NCBI GenBank assembly: GCA_965178525.1 | Contig: CBCXVS010000056.1 | Span: forward strand, 1-29,748 | Direction: 5' to 3' | Source: CBCXVS01 sp965178525 | GTDB taxonomy: Bacteria > Tectomicrobia > Entotheonellia > Entotheonellales > Entotheonellaceae | Length of the DNA: 29,748 bases | Part shown: positions 7,247 to 15,249 of the stretch, one piece after another | Numbering within the stretch: the first letter of the stretch is position 1 | Layout: every line of letters starts with the position of its first letter | Program-made: the position numbers and the translations under genes | The notes under the pieces: generated by a model | The model's database searches: none | Told to the model about the DNA's origin: nothing | Seen by the model: the letters and a program-made list of their open reading frames with translations, nothing else

Positions 7247-9448
7247 TTATTCCAGGTTGCAGGCTTGCGGGCTGCGGCCCTCAAGATAGGGTTTAAGGGC
7301 TGACTCAGCAAACAGGCCTGAAGCCAAAGGCCCCTGGCAGGCGAGCTGCACGAGTTTTTCGATGGGGAGTCCTGCCGGGTCGCCTTCCATAGCTTGCAAC
7401 CAATCGATATCCAAATAGTAGCCACGACCATCCGAGTGCCAGACTAAGGCTCGGTGATGGTTCTGCTCAAAAATTGCGCCACGTATACTCAAGCCCAGTT
7501 CGGTAAGACGGCGTGGCGTACCTCGAGTATCCCACAGCTCATTTCGATTATCTTCGTATTTGACTTTAAACAAGACTCCATTAGCGCCAAAGCGTACCTC
7601 GTCAGCCTTCCCTGTTAGGGTTGCCATTAGCTCGCCGTTGGCACTGTGGCGCAGCTCGCCAGGGGCATCCTCGTAAGCCAAAACCCAGACACTCCCAGCC
7701 GGGCTGAGCCATACGCTGCCAACCCGTCCGGTCAAGGTGGTAATCAGCTCGCCGTTGGCACTGCGGCGCAGCTCGTCAGGGGCATCCCGATAATCCAGAC
7801 CCAAGACACTTGCATCCGGGCTGAACCATACGCTGCCAACCCGTCCGGCCAGGGTGGTGATCAGCTCGCCCTTGGCACTGTGGCGCCACTCGCCAGGAGC
7901 ATCGACGTAGTCAACGACAAAGACATGCTTGTCCGGGCTGAACTCTATATCATCAACTCTACCCGAAAGTGAGGCTATGCGCTTACTGTCAGCAAAACGG
8001 TATATCTCCCCAGGTTTATTGGTATATCCAAGGATGAAAAGGGAATTCTTGCTGTAGGGATAAGCTTGTGCAATACCATCACTCATTTTCAGCAAGCGCC
8101 CTGATTTTGCAAGCTCCCTAATAACGCTAACCGTAAAAGCCTTTATCTTTTCGTCTTTGGGCGTCAACAGGGCCAAACCTTCGATGGCCAGTCGCAAACC
8201 GAGGAGGGGTTTCTCTTCAAACTCTGCTTGTCCCTGCGCCACCAGCAAACGGGCGCGAGCCAAACGCTCTTCCCGTTGTGCTATCTGGGATTGACGCCAA
8301 GCCCAGGCGGCCAGGATCGTCATGATCATCGCCACGGAGATGGCGGCGACCAGCGTCAGGTTACGCCGCCATCTGTCGCGCCGCACGCTCTTTTGAATAA
8401 ACGACCGCTCGTCCGGGGCAAGCTCCTCGGGCCGCTCACCCAGCCAGCGTTCGGCTTCGGTCAGTGGGGCGCCGAGCAATAAAAATCCCGGCCTTCGCTC
8501 ATGGCGCTCCCAAGTGGCAACCGCACTCCGTAACCGCTGCCGCCAAAGCAAAAATTCCCGGTCTTGGTCCAGCCATTCTTGCAGCCGGGACCAGTTTTGA
8601 ATGAGGGCTTCGTGGGCAACATCAATGGTCTCCTCGCCGCTGTCCTCGTCACGACCGGTCACCAGCAAGCGAGCATCGGCGAGCTGGCGAATGAGCGGCT
8701 TGGCCGCTTCGCCAATCTCGCTAAAGCTGGCCCGCCGCCGCGTGTCCTCAGTCGCTTCCCCCAGGCGCACCAGCCGCAGAAAGGCCCGTTTGGCTGCCTC
8801 TTGCTCCAAGGGCCTCAGACCGTTATAGATCGTCTCGGCCCGATTGGCCATGGCGCCCTGCACGCGCCTCATCTCCCGGTAGGCGTCGTGCGTGAGCAGC
8901 CCGTCACGCTTGGCGTCCCACAACGCAGTCACAGCGAATTCCAGCAAGGGTAGATTGCCTAGCTCGTTGCCGACATCGTTCAAGATCGTATGCACCAAAC
9001 CCGGCTCAAAGCTGAGCTGCACATTCTCAACCGGGCGGGTAATCGCCTGCTGCAATTCCTCGCGGGTCATCGGCCCCAGGTTGACGACGTTATCCTGCAA
9101 ACGATCCGCCAGGGGCCGATCATTCACCGCATGGCTGTAAAAATCACCGCGCAGGGTCAAGACGACGGAGAGGGGAGATCGGGTTGTCGCTTCGAGGAGT
9201 TGCTCGATGAATCGGCCGCGGGCGTTGTCGTCCGTGGTGAGGGTATAGAGTTCCTCCCACTGGTCTACAATGAGCATCAAGCGGTCAGTGCCGGGTTGCC
9301 GCTGCAGCGCTTCGTCAACGAGGTCGCGCAAGCCAGCCGTGCCATGCGCCAAGAAATCGCTGATCAACCCGATATTCTCCAGGTTTCGGATCCCTGGCGG
9401 GGTTTCCGGCTCCAGCAACGGCGCCATGGCCACGGCCAACGCCCGCAT
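7247..9448 (-). CDS. TIR-STAND-propeller protein, C-terminal part (NTPase, membrane segment, beta-propeller)
   Basis: This is the downstream part of a gene continuing from 9488-10147 in the same frame; only the TAG at 9488-9490 divides them. It carries the rest of a STAND-type NTPase: Walker B in MLIVDQWEELYT, and the winged-helix region with IDVAHEALIQNWSRLQEWL, typical of nSTAND ATPases. A membrane segment (LTLVAAISVAMIMTILAAWAW) comes next, then a coiled stretch (ARARLLVAQGQ). The last third is a beta-propeller-like repeat region with about four units such as GRVGSVWFSPDASV. The DNA of this region repeats every 117 bp (39 residues). The ATG at 9448 could serve as a new start, but without Walker A the product would lack nucleotide binding. 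The ending is TAA. The family is common in defence and signalling. Confidence 0.8.
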   Translation of the reverse strand: MRALAVAMAPLLEPETPPGIRNLENIGLISDFLAHGTAGLRDLVDEALQRQPGTDRLMLIVDQWEELYTLTTDDNARGRFIEQLLEATTRSPLSVVLTLRGDFYSHAVNDRPLADRLQDNVVNLGPMTREELQQAITRPVENVQLSFEPGLVHTILNDVGNELGNLPLLEFAVTALWDAKRDGLLTHDAYREMRRVQGAMANRAETIYNGLRPLEQEAAKRAFLRLVRLGEATEDTRRRASFSEIGEAAKPLIRQLADARLLVTGRDEDSGEETIDVAHEALIQNWSRLQEWLDQDREFLLWRQRLRSAVATWERHERRPGFLLLGAPLTEAERWLGERPEELAPDERSFIQKSVRRDRWRRNLTLVAAISVAMIMTILAAWAWRQSQIAQREERLARARLLVAQGQAEFEEKPLLGLRLAIEGLALLTPKDEKIKAFTVSVIRELAKSGRLLKMSDGIAQAYPYSKNSLFILGYTNKPGEIYRFADSKRIASLSGRVDDIEFSPDKHVFVVDYVDAPGEWRHSAKGELITTLAGRVGSVWFSPDASVLGLDYRDAPDELRRSANGELITTLTGRVGSVWLSPAGSVWVLAYEDAPGELRHSANGELMATLTGKADEVRFGANGVLFKVKYEDNRNELWDTRGTPRRLTELGLSIRGAIFEQNHHRALVWHSDGRGYYLDIDWLQAMEGDPAGLPIEKLVQLACQGPLASGLFAESALKPYLEGRSPQACNLE
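7640..7950. repeat. Tandem 117-bp coding repeat (propeller blades)
   Basis: Within the propeller part of the TIR-STAND gene, units about 117 bp long repeat roughly three times (for example CCATACGCTG at 7709 and again at 7826). The DNA copies are close to each other, which suggests recent blade duplication. Confidence 0.6.
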
Positions 9449-9487
9449 GGGGCGATCACCCGGGATCAGAGTGGCGACTTCCCAAAC

Positions 9488-10147
9488 CTAGCCGCCGAGC
9501 CCTTGCCGTAGACAAGGCAGCAATCCTGCGCGCACCAGGGAGGATTTACCACTCCCCGATGCGCCCACAACGGCCACCAGTGGATGCTTGTTAACAGCTT
9601 CCGCAAGCCGCTCGATGAACGTATCGCGGCCGAAAAAGAAGGGGGCATCCTCCTCGCGGAAGTAGCGTAGGCTGCGATAGGGATTGACGGTCGCCAGAAC
9701 GGCCTGGATTTCTTGCCGGATCTGTTCCTGCACCTCCAGGGCGACATCAGGACCGGGTGGCTCACTCCGTATCGCTTTGACAAGTACATCGAGCTGCTGT
9801 GCGTCACCGATGCCGGACCGCAAATCCACCCAGGTATTCAGGGATAAGAAGCCCCGGACATGATCGGCGTCCGGCAGGAGCACCGGGATCACCGGAAAGG
9901 CGGGCTCTGCCGCCTGGCGGTCCAGCGCCAGGCCTTCCTCCCGCTGCTGCCAGCGCCCCATGCCACGTGGTCCGAGGAAGATGGCCACGGCACGGCAGTG
10001 GCGCAACGTGCTGGCTAAGGCAGCTTGCCAGTTTTGCCCCGGTGTCAGATACCATTGGTCCAGAAAGACCTTGAGGCCTCGATCCCTGCAGGCGCGCGCC
10101 ACCTCACCGACGGCATCACGGTCCTCGGTGTTGTAACTGAAAAACAC
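9488..10147 (-). CDS. TIR-STAND-propeller protein, N-terminal part (TIR domain and Walker A)
   Basis: The first ~130 residues are a TIR domain: DVFFSYNTEDRDAV, LKVFLDQWYLTPGQNWQAAL, AVAIFLGPRGMGRWQQREE (with the glutamate expected for NAD cleavage) and FPVIPVLLPD. A linker and FFFGRDTFIERL lead to the Walker A loop GASGSGKSS at the end of this part. The frame stops at TAG 9488-9490, then continues at once with VWEVATLIPGDRPM, which is normal STAND sequence. With GTG 10147 as start the whole protein is about 966 residues. The start is uncertain: no ATG lies in frame near the TIR domain and no clear ribosome site was seen. TIR-STAND proteins often sense invaders and deplete NAD; that role is inferred here. 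Confidence 0.75.
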   Translation of the reverse strand: MFFSYNTEDRDAVGEVARACRDRGLKVFLDQWYLTPGQNWQAALASTLRHCRAVAIFLGPRGMGRWQQREEGLALDRQAAEPAFPVIPVLLPDADHVRGFLSLNTWVDLRSGIGDAQQLDVLVKAIRSEPPGPDVALEVQEQIRQEIQAVLATVNPYRSLRYFREEDAPFFFGRDTFIERLAEAVNKHPLVAVVGASGSGKSSLVRAGLLPCLRQGLGG

Positions 10148-10358
10148 ATCTCGACTATGACATGTGGCGTGATAGCGGGTTGGTCCTGGGTGATGTTCCC
10201 GATTGTACTCGGAACGGCTTAAAAGGTCTACGTGTCCACTGGGTTGCAAAAGCCGTCGACGACTGCTACAAGAACGATGTCCTGAAAGGACGAAAACGGG
10301 ATCCGCCAAGGACGCGAAGGGACGCGAAGAGAAGTGAATGTTGCAAGGAGAACGCACC

Positions 10359-11225
10359 ATGAAATACGGCGTTGTATTTCCGCAAACCGAGTTTGGCAAC
10401 GATCGGCAGGCGATCAAGGATTATGCCCAGACCGCGGAGGCGCTCGGCTACGACTATCTGCTCGTCTACGATCACGTGCTGGGCGCGCATCCGGAGCGCG
10501 ACCCCAAGCTCACCGGTCCCTACACCAACGCGCATCCGTTTCATGAACCCATGGTGTTTTTCGGTTTTCTCGCCGGCATCACCGAGCGGCTCGAACTGGT
10601 GACGGGGGTCATCATCTTGCCACAGCGCCAGACCGCGTTGGTGGCCAAGCAGACGGCCGAGGTCGACGTGCTGAGCGGCGGCCGACTGCGCCTTGGGATC
10701 GGGATCGGCTGGAATTATGTGGAGTACGATGCGCTCGGCGAGAACTTTCGCACCCGTGGCCGACGGGTCGAGGAGCAAATCGAGGTTCTGCGCAAGCTTT
10801 GGACGGCGCCGCTGGTGACGCACAAAACCGCACAGCACGTGATCGAGAATGCCGGCATCAGTCCCCTGCCCATCCAGCGGCCGATCCCGCTCTGGTTTGG
10901 CGGCACCGCGGATGTCGTCCTGCAGCGCGTGGCACGGCTCGGTGACGGCTGGATGCCGGCGGGCCGGGCGCCGGACGACCGCGTGAAAGGGCATCTGGAG
11001 CAGCTCCACGGCTATCTCCGGGAAGCGGGCCGCGACCCGCAGAACTTTGGCATTGACCCCTGGATCAGCATTGGCGGACTCGACCAAGATGAATGGTGCC
11101 GGCGCGTCGAAGCCTGGCGTGGGCTCGGCGCGACGCATGTGGCGGTGGACACCATGCGTGCCGGTTTCACCTCACCGCAGGCGCATATCGAAGCGATTCG
11201 GTCCTTCCGCGAGGTGTGTGACTGA
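10359..11225 (+). CDS. LLM-class (luciferase-like) F420-dependent-type oxidoreductase
   Basis: This is a 288-residue TIM-barrel flavin/F420 oxidoreductase of the luciferase-like monooxygenase superfamily. Visible signatures are MKYGVVFPQTEFG at the start, YDYLLVYDHVLG, ELVTGVIILPQRQ, KQTAEVDVLSGGRLRLGIGI followed by GW, and PLWFGGTADVVLQRVARLGDG near the C-terminus. The order and length match the subgroup annotated as F420-dependent oxidoreductases. ATG 10359 has AAGGAG 8 nt upstream; the frame is open 21 nt further but lacks a site. Cofactor (F420 or FMN) and substrate cannot be told from sequence. It is a single gene, convergent with the SUMF1-domain gene, whose stop lies 12 bp away. The ending is TGA. 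Confidence 0.88.
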   Translation: MKYGVVFPQTEFGNDRQAIKDYAQTAEALGYDYLLVYDHVLGAHPERDPKLTGPYTNAHPFHEPMVFFGFLAGITERLELVTGVIILPQRQTALVAKQTAEVDVLSGGRLRLGIGIGWNYVEYDALGENFRTRGRRVEEQIEVLRKLWTAPLVTHKTAQHVIENAGISPLPIQRPIPLWFGGTADVVLQRVARLGDGWMPAGRAPDDRVKGHLEQLHGYLREAGRDPQNFGIDPWISIGGLDQDEWCRRVEAWRGLGATHVAVDTMRAGFTSPQAHIEAIRSFREVCD

Positions 11226-11236
11226 AATTGCAACGC

Positions 11237-12241
11237 CTACCGAGAGGTAGATGACCGTGCGATACGTGTGGGTCCCTGAGGCCGATGCGTCATCCGCTCC
11301 AACGACTTCACACAGCGGAAGCCAATGTAAGCATGTCCGGTCGCCATGCGCGCCGGATAGACGACCTCGCGGGAGGTCGCCGTCAATCCCTGGGCCGGGC
11401 TCGACGAACTCCCGCCCCGCGTCACATGCGGGGCTGCCCCTGATAGATTTTCCCGGCCATCTTGGAGGGCGTAGGGATAGGGTTGATAGATGGAAGTGGT
11501 CCACTCCCACACTTGTCCCGCCATGTCGTGTACGCCATAGGGGCTGGCTCCTTTGAGATACTGCCCGACGGGAACCGTCTCGCCACGGAAGCCGCCGAAG
11601 AAGGCCAGATCCGACCTCGGCTTGTCGTTGCCCCAGGGATACAAGCGGCCATCGGCGCCACGCGCGGCTTTTTCCCATTCCGCTTCGCTGGGCAGGCGCT
11701 TCTTGCGCCAGGCGCAATAGGCCACGGCGCCGTACCAACTCACCTCGCCAACGGGATAACGCTCAGCGCCCGGATCCGGGAGCCAGACGCCATCGTGCCG
11801 ATGAATTCGGTTATCGGTATCCTGCACATCCAGGTACATTTCTCCGTGCGGCCCTTCCGGCCCTTTCACCTGCATGAACGCCGCAAATTCCGCCACTGTG
11901 ACCAGGTTGCGGTCGATATAGAAGGTGGGCAAAAAAAGCCGATGGGCGGGTTTTTCATCGGCAGGCCCGTTATCTCGTCCCATCGTGAACGACCCGCCCG
12001 GAATGGTTACCATACCGGCAAATAGTCCGCTCTCTTGTGCATGAGTAGTTGGTGGCAGCGCCACCGCAGGCCACAACCAGAGGCCTAGGAAAGCCATGAG
12101 CCACAACCCAGCCTTGGCCCTATCGTTCGGCCATGTCCGCCTGTGGCGCTGCACACGTTCATGGGGATCGCTTGCGTCCGGACAGATGTCGCGATTGTTG
12201 TCCCGGAACGGATGGTTCCAATTTGGAGACATTCCGGTCAT
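11237..12241 (-). CDS. SUMF1/FGE-domain exported protein
   Basis: This is a 334-residue protein with a signal-like segment (LWLMAFLGLWLWPAVALP) after an N-terminal hydrophilic stretch, then a full formylglycine-generating-enzyme/SUMF1 domain. Motifs include IPGGSFTMG, VSWYGAVAYCAW, KRLPSEAEWEKAARG, YPWGN, VHDMAGQVWEWT, TRGGSS and YIGFRCVK. The paired active cysteines of true FGE, which follow the RGGSW segment, are missing: here RGGSSSSPAQG. It is therefore probably not a sulfatase activator but a SUMF1-fold protein of other function, as many bacterial ones are. ATG 12241 was chosen because GAGGAGGT lies about 5 nt upstream. It lies 30 bp after the binding-protein gene on the same strand, likely one transcript. 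It ends in TAG after a basic tail. Confidence 0.85.
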   Translation of the reverse strand: MTGMSPNWNHPFRDNNRDICPDASDPHERVQRHRRTWPNDRAKAGLWLMAFLGLWLWPAVALPPTTHAQESGLFAGMVTIPGGSFTMGRDNGPADEKPAHRLFLPTFYIDRNLVTVAEFAAFMQVKGPEGPHGEMYLDVQDTDNRIHRHDGVWLPDPGAERYPVGEVSWYGAVAYCAWRKKRLPSEAEWEKAARGADGRLYPWGNDKPRSDLAFFGGFRGETVPVGQYLKGASPYGVHDMAGQVWEWTTSIYQPYPYALQDGRENLSGAAPHVTRGGSSSSPAQGLTATSREVVYPARMATGHAYIGFRCVKSLERMTHRPQGPTRIARSSTSR

Positions 12242-12270
12242 GATGGACCTCCTCACACGCAAAACGGCAC

Positions 12271-13950
12271 TTACTTGTCCAGCCAGAAGGTATCGAACCG
12301 GACGACATCATAAATGCCAAAGTAGTGATGCGGGTTATGGCCCCTCACATAGGTATACCAGGCATCGTTGATACGCTCCCAGGATACCGGCAGCAGCGGA
12401 GGATCTTGCTCCATGATGGCTTCGGCCTGCAAGATCAGGTCTTTGCGTTTCGCCTCATCGAGTTCGCTATCAATCCGGTCCACGAGGGCTTCGAACGTTT
12501 CGTTGTGCCAGCGGGAGTAATTCTGCGGCCCGGTCTTGCGGTACCAGGCGTTGAAATAATCGGACGGGTCGAGCAGCGTCGAGACAATCGCGCTCATGGT
12601 GAGATCAAACGTCCCGGCCTGCGCCTCGTCGAACCACACCGAGATTTGCACCATGCGCATAGTGGCGTCGATATTAAGGGCGTCTTTGAGCATGGCTTGA
12701 ATGGCTACCGCCCACAACTTCAGGTTGGGCGAATCCCGGATGAGGAAGTCGGCTTTGAGCCCATTGGCATAGCCGGCGGCGGCCAGCAACTGCCGCGCCT
12801 CTTGGATCGCCGCGGTCGTATCGGCTTGGTACCCGAGCTGCTGGGGCAATTTTTCCGCCGGTGTGCCGTATTCCGAGAAGGGATAGAGAAAACCGCCCAT
12901 GATGCTGGGCGAGACGTCCTTGACCACCTCCGTGAGCGCCGGCCGATTCAGGACGAGGTGCAGCGCCCGGCGCACGCGCGGATCGTTGAAGGGTTTGTGT
13001 TCGTTGTTAATCCACACCGCGATGATCACGTTTTGATAGAATTGCGCCGTGGTCATGCCCGGTGTTTGCGCGATTTTCGCCGTGCCTACAGGGTCGACTA
13101 GGCGCGCATAGTCGATCTTGCCGCCTAGGAGCGACGACGCCACTTCCGGCGCCCAAGGGGCGAGATGATAAAACTCGATGCCGTCGAGATACGGCAAGCC
13201 GTCGTTCCAGTAGTTGGGGTTCTTTTCTTGTTTCCAGACTTCTTTGTCGATCCGCTTGACATGCCGAAACGGGCCCGTCCCCGGGTAGTCCAGGATTTGC
13301 CGTAAGTTATAGTTATGGTCCTCTAGCGTTTTCTTGCGCACGATGATGTTCCAGCCACTGGCAAATGCCCCCATCATAAAACTCGTGGGCCGCGGCTTGG
13401 AGAGTTTGAATTCGATCGTATGCTGGTCGCGCACGTTGATCTCGCTGACGGTGGCAAACAGGGGCGTGCGGGGAATACTGATGCCTTTCGGGGGCCACAC
13501 AATGCGGTCAAAGGTCGCCTTCACGTCCTCGGCAGTGAAGTCGGCGCCATCGTGGAAGGTCACACCTTGACGCAAGAAAAAGGTGTAGGTTTTGCCATCC
13601 TGGGAAATCTCCCAGCTATGCGCTAAGTCCGGAATGATGCTCTGCCCGCTATCCAGCGGATTGCGCCGGACCAGGTTGTCATACATCGCGCCTTGCGAGC
13701 CCATATTGGAGACGGTACCCGATTGATGCACATCAAAGTGGGCCGGCGCGCTCAGGACGCCGTAGCGTAAGACGCCGCCAGACTTGGGATTCGGTTCCGG
13801 CGCCCGCAGTTTAAACTTGGAGCCGTCGAACACGCGAGGCACGGCGGCTTCGCCTCGGCCTCTGGCGAGGCTGTAAAGACCCGCTGCGGCAGCCGTCCCG
13901 AGGAAGGCGCGGCGCGTCCATTCGGTTCGTCTATCGGTGTGATGATACAT
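12271..13950 (-). CDS. ABC transporter substrate-binding protein, family 5 (peptide/nickel type), Tat-exported
   Basis: This is a 559-residue periplasmic solute-binding protein of the DppA/OppA family. A twin-arginine signal is seen at residues 12-17 (TRRAFLGTAAAAGL). The mature part has GGVLRYGV, IIPDLAHSWEISQDGKTYTF, FHDGADFTAEDVKATFDRI, PFNDPRVRRALHLVLNR and the C-terminal PLLPVSWE, all standard for the family. The ribosome site is excellent, AAGGAGG, 7 nt before ATG 13950. No permease or ATPase genes lie next to it, so it depends on transport genes elsewhere or works as an orphan binding protein. It ends in TAA, 30 bp before the SUMF1-domain gene. The ligand is unknown. Confidence 0.92.
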   Translation of the reverse strand: MYHHTDRRTEWTRRAFLGTAAAAGLYSLARGRGEAAVPRVFDGSKFKLRAPEPNPKSGGVLRYGVLSAPAHFDVHQSGTVSNMGSQGAMYDNLVRRNPLDSGQSIIPDLAHSWEISQDGKTYTFFLRQGVTFHDGADFTAEDVKATFDRIVWPPKGISIPRTPLFATVSEINVRDQHTIEFKLSKPRPTSFMMGAFASGWNIIVRKKTLEDHNYNLRQILDYPGTGPFRHVKRIDKEVWKQEKNPNYWNDGLPYLDGIEFYHLAPWAPEVASSLLGGKIDYARLVDPVGTAKIAQTPGMTTAQFYQNVIIAVWINNEHKPFNDPRVRRALHLVLNRPALTEVVKDVSPSIMGGFLYPFSEYGTPAEKLPQQLGYQADTTAAIQEARQLLAAAGYANGLKADFLIRDSPNLKLWAVAIQAMLKDALNIDATMRMVQISVWFDEAQAGTFDLTMSAIVSTLLDPSDYFNAWYRKTGPQNYSRWHNETFEALVDRIDSELDEAKRKDLILQAEAIMEQDPPLLPVSWERINDAWYTYVRGHNPHHYFGIYDVVRFDTFWLDK

Positions 13951-14358
13951 GCGATATCCTCCTTTTCCGTGCAGCTATCCTAGATTTCGCAGGTCACCTC
14001 TGTCAAGCGAAAAGGCCGGGTCATGCCACGCCCCTCACGCAGCCAACGGCGCTGCAGCGCCATGCCGCCGCCGGCTGCCCATCGGCTCCGCGGGCGGCTT
14101 ACCCGCCATCCTTACATTCCTTCACGCCCTGGGCTCGAATCGTACGGGCGGACAGAGACATGTATTAACAAGCGCTTAGGACAGATTAAAAAGGTACAAC
14201 GTTTGCCTGGCTCCGCCCTAAACTATAAGGCCATGATAGAAGTATAGTAGTCTTTTTTTGTTGTATCTATGGAAATACTCGCCTACAATGTCGTTCATGG
14301 ATCCGTTTTAATCTCAGCGTGACGCCCCGAGACGATGATACACCGCTTTGAGGTTCCC
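13951..14358. other. Divergent intergenic region
   Basis: This 408-bp gap separates two divergently transcribed genes and must hold both promoters. The left half is GC-rich with no convincing ORF. The right half turns AT-rich and contains a T7 run and a possible promoter at 14261-14289. No RNA gene or repeat was recognised. Confidence 0.5.
14261..14289 (+). promoter_or_regulatory. Possible sigma-70-type promoter
   Basis: TTGTAT (14261-14266) and TACAAT (14284-14289) are separated by 17 bp. They lie 70 bp before the HEAT/STN gene start in an AT-rich patch. The -35 match is weak. Confidence 0.35.
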
Positions 14359-15249
14359 ATGAATGGTCAGCGCAGCCGGACTTGGTGGTATAGACGCCTG
14401 GGACCGGTGGTACTCCTCCTGGCTTTGTACGGAGAGGGACATGCCGCCGACGATCGGCTTCGTCCCGAGAGGCCCTTTGTCCTGGCCGTCCGTGGCGATA
14501 CAGTGAGCGCGCAGATCACGCAGGCGCCGCTGGCACAGGTGTTGACTGAACTCGCACGCCAGCTTCCCCTTGTGTATACCCTGCCGGCCTCGGTGGCTAC
14601 CGAGGCGGTCTCCTGTTCCTTTAAGAAGCTTCGTCTCGTTCCGGCGTTGCGTCAGCTCTTAGATGGCCAGAGCTATGCCCTGTTGATCACGGAGAACGCG
14701 GTGGGCCACGGGCCACTGCAGGTGACGGAGCTGCGCATTTTTTCGCAGGAACAGGATAAGACGCCGGCGCTCACGGCGCGCCGTGAGCAGCCGACGCCAG
14801 CTCCGGAGCCGGCGTTGTCAAGCCGGAAAACGTCGCGTCAGGCTCCCGTCAAACTCAAAGCGGAGACGGCCGAAGCGCTGGCGAGATGGCAGGATATCCT
14901 CTTGAACGATCCCAATCCGTTAATGCGGGCGGTGGCGTTGGAGGAATTAAGCGCGTACCCGGACGTGCCTCAGGCGCTCCACGCCATGGCGTTTGCCCTG
15001 GAGGATGAGGACGTGCAGATCCGCAAGCAGGCATTGGAACTCCTCGATGGTGAGTCCGATGCCGTGGCCATGGAAGTCGTCGCCGATGTCTTGTACCACG
15101 ACGAAAGTCCCGAGCTGCGGCGGATGGCCTTCGCGGTTTTGATCGATGCGGCCGTGCCCATGCCGACCGAGGCTTTACAACAGGCCTTGCAGGATCCGGA
15201 TCGCGAGCTGCGACAGATGGCCCGGCGTTTTCTCGATCAGGCCAGTTGA
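14359..15249 (+). CDS. Exported HEAT-repeat protein with an STN-like N-terminal domain
   Basis: Start 14359 follows GAGG at 5 nt spacing and gives a signal peptide (VVLLLALYGEGHA, cleaved near residue 29). Residues ~35-105 resemble the secretin/TonB short N-terminal (STN) fold: APLAQVLTELARQLPLVYTL and LVPALRQLLDGQSYALLI. A proline-rich linker follows. The last 130 residues form about four HEAT-like helical pairs, such as DPNPLMRAVALEELSAYPD and DEDVQIRKQALELLDGESD, with DPDRELRQMARRFLD at the end. Such proteins act as periplasmic scaffolds. The stop overlaps the TTG of the MurG-like gene, suggesting translational coupling. The role is not known. The ending is TGA. Confidence 0.75.
   Translation: MNGQRSRTWWYRRLGPVVLLLALYGEGHAADDRLRPERPFVLAVRGDTVSAQITQAPLAQVLTELARQLPLVYTLPASVATEAVSCSFKKLRLVPALRQLLDGQSYALLITENAVGHGPLQVTELRIFSQEQDKTPALTARREQPTPAPEPALSSRKTSRQAPVKLKAETAEALARWQDILLNDPNPLMRAVALEELSAYPDVPQALHAMAFALEDEDVQIRKQALELLDGESDAVAMEVVADVLYHDESPELRRMAFAVLIDAAVPMPTEALQQALQDPDRELRQMARRFLDQAS

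Noticed and set aside
7646..7972. Repetitive plus-strand frame in the propeller region
   Set aside because: It is a shadow of the 117-bp coding repeat on the minus strand.
10266..11138. 290-codon minus-strand frame opposite the LLM oxidoreductase
   Set aside because: The plus strand encodes a clear conserved enzyme; the opposite frame shows no family features and is a GC-rich shadow.
12325..13101. 258-codon plus-strand frame opposite the binding protein
   Set aside because: It is antisense to a well-conserved solute-binding protein and has no recognisable domain.
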